Assembly: GCF_017875955.1 (NCBI RefSeq)
Contig: NZ_JAGINK010000001.1
Span: 5,362,501-5,426,500 of the forward strand
Direction: 5' to 3'
DNA length: 64,000 bases
From: Pseudomonas sp. BP8
GTDB lineage: Bacteria > Pseudomonadota > Gammaproteobacteria > Pseudomonadales > Pseudomonadaceae
The notes under the pieces were generated by a model. That model saw only the letters and a list, made by a program, of their open reading frames with translations. It did no database searches and had not been told where the DNA came from. Within the stretch, counting starts at the first letter, position 1. Every line of letters starts with the position of its first letter. A program made the translations under genes and the position numbers. Of the stretch, positions 8,808 through 16,667 are shown one piece after another.

Positions 8808-10847
8808 ATGTCCGAGCCACGTCAGATTCTCGTCACCAGCGCCCTGCCCTATGCCAACGGATCCATCCACCTTGGCCATATGCTCGAGTACATTCAGACG
8901 GACATGTGGGTTCGCTTCCAGAAACTGCGCGGCAACCAGTGCATCTATGTCTGTGCCGACGATGCCCACGGTTCGGCGATCATGCTGCGCGCCGAGAAGG
9001 AAGGCATTACGCCGGAGCAACTGATCGCCAATGTCCAGGCCGAGCACAGCAGCGACTTCGCCGCCTTCCTGGTCGACTTCGACAACTTCCACTCGACCCA
9101 CTGTGAAGAAAACCGTGAGCTGTCGAGCCTGATCTACAACCGCCTGCGCGAAGCCGGTCACATCGCCAACCGTTCGGTGACGCAGTACTTCGACCCTGAA
9201 AAGGGCATGTTCCTGGCCGACCGTTTCATCAAGGGCACCTGCCCCAAGTGCGCGGCCGACGATCAGTACGGTGACAACTGCGAGAAATGCGGCGCCACCT
9301 ACGCTCCGACCGAGCTGAAGAACCCCAAGTCGGCGATTTCCGGTGCCACCCCGGTCCTCAAGGATTCCCAGCACTTCTTCTTCAAGCTGCCTGATTTCCA
9401 GGCCATGCTCCAGCAGTGGACCCGCAGCGGCACCCTGCAGGATGCGGTGGCCAACAAGCTCGCCGAATGGCTCGATTCCGGCCTGCAGGAGTGGGATATC
9501 TCGCGCGATGCGCCGTACTTCGGCTTCGAGATCCCGGGCGAGCCGGGCAAGTACTTCTACGTCTGGCTGGACGCCCCGATCGGTTACATGGCCAGTTTCA
9601 AGAACCTCTGCGCGCGCCGTCCCGAGCTGGATTTCGACGCCTTCTGGAAAGAAGACTCCAGCGCCGAGCTGTACCACTTCATCGGCAAGGACATCGTCAA
9701 CTTCCACGCCCTGTTCTGGCCAGCCATGCTCGAAGGCGCAGGCTTCCGCAAGCCGACCGCGATCAACGTGCACGGCTACCTGACCGTCAACGGCGCGAAG
9801 ATGTCGAAGTCGCGCGGCACTTTCATCAAGGCGCGCACCTACCTTGATCACCTGGCGCCGGAATACCTGCGTTACTACTACGCCGCCAAGCTGGGCCGTG
9901 GCGTCGATGACCTCGACCTGAACCTGGAAGACTTCGTGCAGAAGGTCAACTCTGACCTGGTCGGCAAGGTGGTGAACATCGCCAGCCGGTGCGCCGGTTT
10001 CATCCACAAAGGAAATGCAGGCGTACTGGTCGAGGGCGACGCCGCTCCCGAGCTGACTGAAGCGTTCCTGGCCGCAGCACCATCCATTGCGGAAGCTTAC
10101 GAGGCGCGCGATTTTGCCCGTGCCATGCGCGAGATCATGGCCCTGGCCGACCGCGCCAACGCCTGGATCGCCGACAAGGCCCCATGGTCGCTGGCCAAAC
10201 AGGAAGGCAAGCAGGACGAAGTGCAGGCTATCTGCGCCCAGGGCGTCAACCTGTTCCGCCAACTGGTGATCTTCCTCAAGCCGGTACTGCCGCTGTTGGC
10301 CGCCGACGCCGAGGCGTTCCTCAATGTTGCGCCACTGACCTGGAACGACCACCAGTCGCGCCTGGAAAACCATCAGCTGAACGCCTTCAAACCGCTGATG
10401 AGCCGCATCGAGCCGGCCAAGGTCGAAGCCATGATCGCTGCCAGCAAGGAAGACTTGCTCGCCGCCCAAGGCGAAGTGCCTGCTGGTAACGGTGAACTGA
10501 GCAAGGACCCGCTGTCCGAAGAAATCGAGTTCGACACCTTCGCTGCAGTCGACCTGCGTGTCGCGTTGATCGTCAAGGCCGAGGCAGTAGCGGGTGCAGA
10601 CAAACTCCTGCAACTGACCCTGGACATCGGCGACGAGCGCCGCAATGTGTTCTCCGGGATCAAGTCGGCCTACCCTGACCCATCCAAGCTGGAAGGCCGC
10701 CTGACCATGATGGTTGCCAACCTCAAGCCACGCAAAATGCGCTTTGGCGTGTCGGAAGGGATGGTCATGGCTGCCGGCCCTGGCGGTGAAGAAATCTACC
10801 TGCTCAGCCCTGACAGCGGCGCCAAGCCGGGTCAGCGCATCAAGTAA
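8808..10847 (+). CDS. metG: Methionine-tRNA ligase
   Basis: Class I aminoacyl-tRNA synthetase, 679 residues. HLGH (21-24) is the HIGH motif and KMSKS is near 331. A zinc knuckle has C145-x2-C148 and C158-x2-C161. The C-terminal 110 residues form the dimerising EMAP/Trbp111 tRNA-binding domain. The start at 8808 gives the standard N-terminus MSEPRQILVTSALPYANG. A terminator follows within 10 nt. Confidence 0.98.
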   Translation: MSEPRQILVTSALPYANGSIHLGHMLEYIQTDMWVRFQKLRGNQCIYVCADDAHGSAIMLRAEKEGITPEQLIANVQAEHSSDFAAFLVDFDNFHSTHCEENRELSSLIYNRLREAGHIANRSVTQYFDPEKGMFLADRFIKGTCPKCAADDQYGDNCEKCGATYAPTELKNPKSAISGATPVLKDSQHFFFKLPDFQAMLQQWTRSGTLQDAVANKLAEWLDSGLQEWDISRDAPYFGFEIPGEPGKYFYVWLDAPIGYMASFKNLCARRPELDFDAFWKEDSSAELYHFIGKDIVNFHALFWPAMLEGAGFRKPTAINVHGYLTVNGAKMSKSRGTFIKARTYLDHLAPEYLRYYYAAKLGRGVDDLDLNLEDFVQKVNSDLVGKVVNIASRCAGFIHKGNAGVLVEGDAAPELTEAFLAAAPSIAEAYEARDFARAMREIMALADRANAWIADKAPWSLAKQEGKQDEVQAICAQGVNLFRQLVIFLKPVLPLLAADAEAFLNVAPLTWNDHQSRLENHQLNAFKPLMSRIEPAKVEAMIAASKEDLLAAQGEVPAGNGELSKDPLSEEIEFDTFAAVDLRVALIVKAEAVAGADKLLQLTLDIGDERRNVFSGIKSAYPDPSKLEGRLTMMVANLKPRKMRFGVSEGMVMAAGPGGEEIYLLSPDSGAKPGQRIK

Positions 10848-10854
10848 CGCCCCC

Positions 10855-10883
10855 AAGCCCCGGCCTTAGCGCCGGGGCTTTTG
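10855..10883 (+). terminator. Terminator after metG
   Basis: The stem AAGCCCCGGC / GCCGGGGCTT with a short loop and a TTTTG tail lies just after the metG stop. It separates metG from the Rnf-like operon. Confidence 0.85.
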
Positions 10884-10940
10884 CATTGCCTGCCGCGGTG
10901 CCGGATATACTCACTGCAGCCCACGGCTTTCGGCATCCCC

Positions 10941-11489
10941 ATGAGTGACTATGTTCTGGTTGTGGTCAGCGCGGCGCTGGTCAATCACCTGATCCTCTCC
11001 CCTGGACCGCGCTCCCGCGCACAGGTGCACCTGCTCGGCGCGAGTTGCGCACTGCTGATGCTGACAGGGATGATCGGGGCAAAACTACTGGTAGAGCGGG
11101 TCCTGCACCCTTTGCAGTTGCACGACCTGCAACTGTTCGCGCTGCTGCCGTTGCTGGCTTCGCTGGCCTGGTGGCTGCCCAGCCTGCTCGCCCGCCTGCA
11201 CCCAGAAGCGTCCATCGAAGCCCTGCGGCCAGCGCTGCTGGGCAACGTGACGGTGCTCGGCCTGATGTTGCAGGTGGCCAACGAGCCAGGCAGCTGGTCA
11301 TCGACCTTGGCTGGCGGGCTCTGCGCCGGCGTGGCCCTGTGGTTGGCCCTGGCCTGGCTCGACGACCTGCAGCAGCGCAGCGAGCACGCCGACATCCCCC
11401 ACGCCCTGCGCGGTCTGCCCATCGTGCTGATAGGCGCTGGCGTGATGGCCATGGCCTTTTGCGGCTTCAATGGACTCTTTACACAATGA
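10941..11489 (+). CDS. rnfA: Divergent RnfA-like membrane subunit
   Basis: 182-residue polytopic membrane protein, recognisable as RnfA/RsxA by its N-terminus (MSDYVLVVVSAALVN, compare MTDYLLLFVGTVLVN in E. coli RsxA) and by its C-terminus (RGLPIVLIGAGVMAMAFCGF). In known Rnf/NQR complexes RnfA and RnfE each supply two cysteines to an intramembrane Fe-S centre. Here the first segment (LGLCPFMG in E. coli) is replaced by LILSPGPRS, and the second (NCAVLG) reads NVTVLG with V103 at the cysteine position. Its stop overlaps the rnfD start (ATGA). Function is therefore uncertain. Confidence 0.8.
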   Translation: MSDYVLVVVSAALVNHLILSPGPRSRAQVHLLGASCALLMLTGMIGAKLLVERVLHPLQLHDLQLFALLPLLASLAWWLPSLLARLHPEASIEALRPALLGNVTVLGLMLQVANEPGSWSSTLAGGLCAGVALWLALAWLDDLQQRSEHADIPHALRGLPIVLIGAGVMAMAFCGFNGLFTQ

Positions 11490-12457
11490 GCCAGACAGCT
11501 GATCTACGCGTGCGTGACGCCATGGGACAAGTGTTGCTGGCCTGCCTGCCGGGTCTGCTGGCGCTCTGCTGGCTGCACGGTTGGGGCGTGCTGTTCAACC
11601 TGATCCTCTGCACTGTGTTCGCTTTGGCCAGCGAAGCCTTGATCCTCAAGCTGCGCGCTCAGGCGCTGTCGCCGACGCTTCTCGATGGCAGCGCCTTGGT
11701 CAGCGCCGTGCTGCTGGCAGCCGCCTTGCCGCCCTACGCCCCCTGGTGGCTGCCAGCAATCGCTGCCAGCATCGCCATCGGCCTCGGCAAGCAAGCCTTT
11801 GGCGGCGTCGGCCGCAATCTGTTCAATCCGGCGATGGTCGGCTATGTCGCGGTACTGCTGAGCTTCCCCCAGCAGATGAACCACTGGCCCGGCCCGCCCC
11901 CCGGGTTGATGGAGGCGCTGTATCGGGTGTTCGGCGACAGCGGGATCGATGCCTGGGCGCAACCTACAGCGTTGGATGCCCTGCGTCACAACCGCAGCCT
12001 GACCGTGGAAGAACTGTTCGCCCAGCATCCAGGGTTTGGCAGGGTGGGCGGCCACGGTAGCGAATGGGTCAACCTGGCGTTTCTGCTGGGTGGGCTGTTC
12101 CTGCTCCAGCGCAAGGTGTTCAGCTGGCACGCCCCCGTTGGCGTGCTCTGCGCCTTGGTACTGTTCAGCCTGCTGTGCTGGAACGGCTCAGGCTCCGACT
12201 CGAACGGCTCGCCGCTGCTGCACCTGTTTACCGGCTCGAGCATGCTCGCGGCCTTTTTCATCGCCACCGAGCCCATCTCTGGGCCGAAGCTCGCCCTGGC
12301 CCGCCTGCTGTTCGGCATTGGCGTCGGCGCGCTCGTCTACCTGATTCGAACCTGGGGCAGTTATCCCGACGGTACGGCCTTCGCCATACTCCTGATGAAC
12401 CTTGCCGCGCCCGCCCTGGACCGCCTGGCAGCAAGCCGCCAACAGGTGACGCCATGA
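11486..12457 (+). CDS. rnfD: RnfD-like membrane subunit
   Basis: 323-residue multi-spanning protein of the RnfD/NqrB family, which normally carries FMN covalently on a threonine in a D-x-x-S-G-A-T context. The corresponding segment here is DAWAQPT, with T161 kept but the preceding GA changed to QP, so flavinylation by ApbE is doubtful. GRNLFNPAM near 115 and the C-terminal GSSMLAAFFIATEP are typical of the family. It overlaps rnfA and rnfG by ATGA junctions, which indicates strict coupling. Confidence 0.85.
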   Translation: MSQTADLRVRDAMGQVLLACLPGLLALCWLHGWGVLFNLILCTVFALASEALILKLRAQALSPTLLDGSALVSAVLLAAALPPYAPWWLPAIAASIAIGLGKQAFGGVGRNLFNPAMVGYVAVLLSFPQQMNHWPGPPPGLMEALYRVFGDSGIDAWAQPTALDALRHNRSLTVEELFAQHPGFGRVGGHGSEWVNLAFLLGGLFLLQRKVFSWHAPVGVLCALVLFSLLCWNGSGSDSNGSPLLHLFTGSSMLAAFFIATEPISGPKLALARLLFGIGVGALVYLIRTWGSYPDGTAFAILLMNLAAPALDRLAASRQQVTP

Positions 12458-13053
12458 ACGCTTGGGCGCGCCAGGCGCTGTTGCTGACACTGCTGGGCAG
12501 CTTGTCGGTAGCGGCCACCCTGACCTTGCGGCACTGTACGCGCGCACCGATCGAGCAGGCCCAGCGCGAGCTGGATAATGCCCAGTGGCTCACCGTGCTC
12601 CCTAGCGCCAGCTACGATAACGACCCACTGCAGGCGCCGCTTGACCTGCCTGTCACCCAGCTTGAGCACAGCCAGCTGCTCGCCGGCTATCGCGCCACTC
12701 AAGCGGGTAAACCCAGCGCCGTGCTGTTGCGCAGCCTGACTCAAGGCTACGCCGGCCCAATCGAGTTGGTGATCGCCATTGATCGCAGCGGACGCCTGCT
12801 CGGCATATCGGTTGTGCAGCAGCAGGAGAGCCCGGGCCTGGGTGACAGGCTGGTAGACCCGAGCCTGCACTGGCTGGAACAGTTCACCGGACGCAGCCTC
12901 GACGACGGCTGGGCGCTGAGGCGTGACCAAGGCGACTTCGATCAGTTGGCCGGGGCGACGGTCACCTCGCGCGCGGTACTAGATGCGCTGCAGGATGCCT
13001 TGCGCTATTTCGATAGCCAGCAAGCGCGTTTATTGGAGACCCGCCGTGAGTAG
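12454..13053 (+). CDS. rnfG: RnfG-like flavoprotein subunit
   Basis: 199-residue protein with one N-terminal membrane helix and an FMN-binding periplasmic domain. The flavinylation site is intact: D-Q-L-A-G-A-T with T169. The ESPGLGD segment near 128 is the conserved NqrC/RnfG motif. It starts with ATG overlapping the rnfD stop and overlaps rnfE by 8 nt. It is the least altered of the four Rnf subunits here. Confidence 0.9.
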   Translation: MNAWARQALLLTLLGSLSVAATLTLRHCTRAPIEQAQRELDNAQWLTVLPSASYDNDPLQAPLDLPVTQLEHSQLLAGYRATQAGKPSAVLLRSLTQGYAGPIELVIAIDRSGRLLGISVVQQQESPGLGDRLVDPSLHWLEQFTGRSLDDGWALRRDQGDFDQLAGATVTSRAVLDALQDALRYFDSQQARLLETRRE

Positions 13054-13570
13054 ATTCTGGCTGTTGGGCATCAGCCTCGCGCCCCTGCTCGGGGCCACCC
13101 GCACGCTGCCCCACGCGGCAGCCATTGCCGCTTGCTCGACCTTGCTGATGGTCCTGCACCAGGCCTTGCTGGCAGTCCTGGCCAGAGGGCTCAGCCACAC
13201 CGCCCGACTGGCTGCAAGCCTGCTGTTGATCGCCGCATTGGCAAGCTGCCTGCAATTAGGCCTGCGCGCCTGGGCACTACCCATGGCCTTGGCGTTGGGG
13301 TATTACCCGGCGCTGCTCAGCCTGCAATGCCTGGCTGCCGATCAACTGCTGCCCAAGGAGGCCCGCTGGCGCACGCTCGCCCTCCACCTGAGCGGATTGG
13401 TGGTGCTGTGCCTGCTGCTCGGTATCCTCCGGCAATGGCTGGGCAACGTCGCCGGCCTGCACCTGATCAGCCTCGCCCCCGGTGGATTGATACTGCTCGG
13501 CCTGCTGCTGGCCTTGTACAATCGCCTGCGTCCGGGGCTCGCCCCCTCTCGTCGGCAAGGAAACCTTTGA
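13046..13570 (+). CDS. rnfE: Short, divergent RnfE-like membrane subunit
   Basis: 174 residues from a GTG at 13046, against about 230 in E. coli RsxE. The N-terminal segment reads LLGISLAPLLGAT where RsxE has LLGLCPLLAVT, so the first Fe-S cysteine is absent. The second cysteine is kept at C95 (SLQCLA). The C-terminal membrane helix with PGGLILLG resembles RsxE PPGAFIGLG. It is the last Rnf gene; nth starts 4 nt after its stop. Confidence 0.75.
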   Translation: MSRFWLLGISLAPLLGATRTLPHAAAIAACSTLLMVLHQALLAVLARGLSHTARLAASLLLIAALASCLQLGLRAWALPMALALGYYPALLSLQCLAADQLLPKEARWRTLALHLSGLVVLCLLLGILRQWLGNVAGLHLISLAPGGLILLGLLLALYNRLRPGLAPSRRQGNL

Positions 13571-13574
13571 CCCA

Positions 13575-14213
13575 ATGAATGCTGCCAAACGCCTGGAGAT
13601 CTTTCGCAGGCTGCACGAAGACAACCCCGAGCCGAAAACTGAACTCGCCTACAGCACGCCGTTCGAGCTGCTGATTGCGGTAATACTCTCGGCCCAGGCT
13701 ACGGACGTCGGCGTCAACAAGGCCACCGCTCGCCTGTATCCGGTTGCCAACACACCGGAGGCGATTCATGCCCTGGGGGTCGATGGCTTGAGTGAATACA
13801 TCCGCACCATCGGCTTGTACAACAGCAAGGCGAAAAACGTTATCGAGACCTGCCGCCTGCTTGTTGAATTGCATGGCAGTGAAGTCCCGCAGACCCGCGA
13901 GGCGCTCGAAGCGTTGCCTGGCGTTGGTCGCAAGACCGCCAATGTGGTGCTCAACACGGCGTTTCGCCAGCCCGCAATGGCGGTTGATACGCATATTTTC
14001 AGGGTCAGCAACCGCACCGGGATCGCCCCTGGCAAGACCGTGCTGGAGGTAGAAAAAAAACTGATGAAGTTCGTTCCCAAGGACTACCTGCTCGACGCCC
14101 ATCACTGGCTGATCCTGCACGGGCGCTACGTGTGCCAGGCCCGCAAGCCGCGCTGTGGCAGTTGCCGCATCGAAGACCTGTGCGAATACAAGCTGAAGAC
14201 CTCGGACGATTGA
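13575..14213 (+). CDS. nth: Endonuclease III
   Basis: Bifunctional DNA glycosylase/AP lyase for oxidised pyrimidines in base excision repair. 212 residues with the helix-hairpin-helix LPGVGRKTA, catalytic K120 and D138, and a 4Fe-4S cluster loop with C187, C194, C197 and C203 (spacing C-x6-C-x2-C-x5-C). It follows rnfE by 4 nt, the same rnf-nth linkage found in many gammaproteobacteria. Confidence 0.97.
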   Translation: MNAAKRLEIFRRLHEDNPEPKTELAYSTPFELLIAVILSAQATDVGVNKATARLYPVANTPEAIHALGVDGLSEYIRTIGLYNSKAKNVIETCRLLVELHGSEVPQTREALEALPGVGRKTANVVLNTAFRQPAMAVDTHIFRVSNRTGIAPGKTVLEVEKKLMKFVPKDYLLDAHHWLILHGRYVCQARKPRCGSCRIEDLCEYKLKTSDD

Positions 14214-14317
14214 GCCGATAGTTAAAAACCGGCTTGTACGATTGAAAAAATCTTTTTTACCGGCATCGCGTTTCTCGTTATAAGGACGGCCAATGGCCCC
14301 TTGGCTTGGAGCAACGC

Positions 14318-14497
14318 ATGAGTACCGATAAAGACGAGCTGTCGATCGACGAAGACTTCACCAGCGACGCAGATGAAGACGCGCAGCCTCAGGTGGAAGT
14401 CGCGAAGACCAACCTGAACAAGCGCCGCACCATTGATAACCTCCTCGAAGAACGGCGGCTGCAGCGCCAGCTCTCTGATTACGATTACGACATGTAG
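14318..14497 (+). CDS. PA3496-family small acidic protein
   Basis: 59-residue protein with an acidic N-terminal half (repeated DE and D-rich segments), a basic NKRRTIDNLLEERRLQRQL stretch and a DYDYDM end. The sequence and position directly after nth match the Pseudomonas PA3496 family, annotated as a putative envelope integrity protein. No signal peptide or membrane helix is visible. GGAG 6 nt before ATG 14318 fixes the start. Its role is unproven. Confidence 0.8.
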   Translation: MSTDKDELSIDEDFTSDADEDAQPQVEVAKTNLNKRRTIDNLLEERRLQRQLSDYDYDM

Positions 14498-14584
14498 TCG
14501 TACGCGCATGAGCGGTGATCCGACTTGACCCGCGAACCGGTCGACAGTGCCAGTGCGCGGGGCAGTCAACAGCCATGGGGGAGT

Positions 14585-15211
14585 TCAGCTCAGCCCATGG
14601 CGCTGGGCCAGTTCAATCAGATCTACCAGCGAGCGGGCGTTGAGTTTGAGCAACAAGCGAGTCTTGTAGGTACTTACCGTCTTGTTGCTGAGAAACATGC
14701 TGTCGGCGATGTCCTTGTTGCTCTTGCCCCGCGCCAGTTGCTGCAACACCATCATTTCCCTGGCGGAAAGACGATCGACCATTTCAGTCTCGGTTCCTCT
14801 GTTCAAACTGCCGCGTGTCTTGTGCAGGGCCTGGTTGGGAAAGTAGCTGTAGCCCGACAACACTGCCTTGATCGCACTAAGCAACTCGGTCAGTTCCTGT
14901 TGCTTGCACACGTACCCGGCGGCTCCGGCCTGCATGCAACGCATCGAAAAATGCCCTGGGGCCTGCGAGGTCAGGACCAATACCTTGCTGCACGGGCTGG
15001 CCAGGTGGATACGCCCGATCACCTCGAGCCCATCGAGCTTGGGAATGCCGATGTCCAGCACGACGATATCCGGCAGGTAGTCGCGGGTCAGTTGCAACGC
15101 ATCCACGCCATTGTCGGATTCTGCCACTACCTCATAGCCATGCCGCTCCATCAGCATGCGTACGGCCAGGCGAATAACCGGATGATCATCCACGATAAGC
15201 ACTTTATTCAT
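14585..15211 (-). CDS. NarL/FixJ-family response regulator
   Basis: 208 residues: a receiver domain with acidic pocket D8-D9, phospho-acceptor D53 and K103, then a LuxR-type helix-turn-helix (about 145-205) with the typical LSAREMMVLQQLARGKSNKDI start. No histidine kinase is adjacent, so its partner cannot be named. It is convergent to the PA3496-type gene. Confidence 0.9.
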   Translation of the reverse strand: MNKVLIVDDHPVIRLAVRMLMERHGYEVVAESDNGVDALQLTRDYLPDIVVLDIGIPKLDGLEVIGRIHLASPCSKVLVLTSQAPGHFSMRCMQAGAAGYVCKQQELTELLSAIKAVLSGYSYFPNQALHKTRGSLNRGTETEMVDRLSAREMMVLQQLARGKSNKDIADSMFLSNKTVSTYKTRLLLKLNARSLVDLIELAQRHGLS

Positions 15212-15549
15212 GCGATATCCATTGATTCGTTATTTTTCCAGGCACCACCATAACCGAGCGCAACGCCTAATGGCGCGACGCCTTGCCCATTCAAATGATG
15301 CAGAGATGGAACTTACATTAAATAAGGAAGCGTCCTACAAACTTGGCATTAGCAGCCTGTGTCTTCGCGGCTCTGCACTGTCAAAGTGAACCTCGGCTAA
15401 ACATTTTGAATGGCTCAATTTCAGGTAAACGATAGCCGCGGGGTGAGTGGCGCGATGGCCGGCAACCACCTCTACTAGAGCAATCGAGCCATCTGCCTTA
15501 GCCCTCCCGCTTGCCGTACACATGCACAAAACAGAAGCAGGGCCGCGTC
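15212..15549. other. Divergent intergenic region
   Basis: 338 bp between the response regulator and a small membrane protein gene. It should hold both promoters. An AT-rich patch (about 15310-15330) lies upstream of the regulator, but no convincing -35/-10 pair, operator or RNA was recognised. Confidence 0.3.
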
Positions 15550-15987
15550 ATGAAGATAGAAAAGAGCCTGACCCCGCTGACGCTCATAGCAATCTTCGCG
15601 GGCATCATCGAAGCTTCCGCATTGGCGTCTCTGCCGTTTCTCAGCGAGAAGAGCCAGACGATCTATACCTGGTTCCTGGTAGGTTTCCCGTTCTTCCTCA
15701 CGGTATTGTTCTTCCTTACGTTGAACTTCAACCATCAAAGCCTGTACTTGCCCGGCCCGCATGAGGAGGCTGACAGGGCTCAGGTGCAGGGCGAACTCAG
15801 GGACGACAGGATCATTGCCTTGTCGGGCCCGGAGGCTGGCAAGATGATCGAGGCGCATGTACTGCGCTGCATCAATCAGGCGGATCCGCAGGCGCAGAGT
15901 TGGACTTTGTTCAACCTTGAAACGCGCATTCGGATTGGTTTGTCGGTGAGTGCCATGGCCAGTGACGAGAAGCGCTCGGTGTTTTGA
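15550..15987 (+). CDS. Small membrane protein, function unknown
   Basis: 145 residues. Two hydrophobic segments (about 8-29 and 37-59) are separated by a short EKSQT loop, giving a probable hairpin in the inner membrane. A hydrophilic C-terminal domain of about 85 residues follows, with an IIALSGPEAGKMIE region. No known family was recognised. ATG 15550 is preferred because it starts directly before the first membrane helix; the ribosome site is weak. Confidence 0.6.
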   Translation: MKIEKSLTPLTLIAIFAGIIEASALASLPFLSEKSQTIYTWFLVGFPFFLTVLFFLTLNFNHQSLYLPGPHEEADRAQVQGELRDDRIIALSGPEAGKMIEAHVLRCINQADPQAQSWTLFNLETRIRIGLSVSAMASDEKRSVF

Positions 15988-16034
15988 TTGGGGCGTGCTG
16001 AAGTCATGGAGACAGGGTGATTTGGAGGTACTTC

Positions 16035-16604
16035 ATGACTTGGTTTGGCTCTGGAATTGTGCGCTTATCCATTTGATGTAGTGGCACTACTGGCCCCTTC
16101 CGCCCTTACGGCGCTGCGCTGCGGGTTCCCTCGCTCCGGTCTTGCTCCTGAAGTCGCGAAGTTACGGGCGGCGTCTGGGCTGGCGTTGTTTTTGATAGTG
16201 GCATGGGTGGTGGATATTCGGGCCTCTTCGCGGGACAAGTCGGATCGCCGCACCGCCGCCCCTACAGGTATTGCGCAAACTTTGAATTCGGCGCAATCCC
16301 TGTAGGAGCGGGCTTGCCCCGCGAAGAGGCCGGTACTACCAATGCAAATCGCAGGGCGCAGCCCTGCCAGCCACACCACAAATCCGCTGGTAAATAAACA
16401 AAGCGAGAGCGCAGCGATTCGCCAGCCGTTGCCCTGGCCGTTGATCTTGATCTTGCTCTTGATCTACCAGCGACTTCAGGAGGCCGAGCGCAGGTCTTGC
16501 GCAGGGAGGTGGAGGCCATGGATGGCCGGAAAGCGCTGAGGCCCAGGATGGGCCGTACAGCGCGGTCCTCCCGGAGCAAGACCGGAGCGAGGCCCCCCCC
16601 CCCC
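16035..16604. repeat. Long composite intergenic repeat, copy A (truncated)
   Basis: About 570 bp without a gene, closely matching 20908-21470 over most of its length. It starts with TTATCCATTTGATG and CCCCTTCCGCCCTTACGG and contains a REP pair (left unit 16222-16268 with an altered core, right unit 16298-16333). It continues through a CTTGATC-rich stretch to GGAGGTGGAGGCCATGGATG. It stops at a run of 12 C (16593-16604), where copy B continues. Short reading frames in it are not credible genes. Confidence 0.85.
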
Positions 16605-16612
16605 GTAAACAC

Positions 16613-16643
16613 CCGAAAAAAAACCCCGGCACCAGGCCGGGGT
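16613..16643 (-). terminator. Terminator of argG
   Basis: On the minus strand, ACCCCGGC / GCCGGGGT with a 5-nt loop is followed by eight T. It lies 25 nt after the argG stop. Confidence 0.92.
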
Positions 16644-16667
16644 TCATTTCAAGCAACTAGCACCAGA

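Noticed and set aside
8763..10856. Open frame of 697 codons antisense to metG
   Set aside because: High GC third positions in a real gene keep the complementary frame open. It has no ribosome site or recognisable domain, and metG is unambiguous.
16262..16656. Short frames within repeats A and B, for example translations containing SSRGKPAPTG
   Set aside because: These are translations of REP and arm sequences that recur at several loci in different frames, so they are artefacts of the repeat rather than genes.
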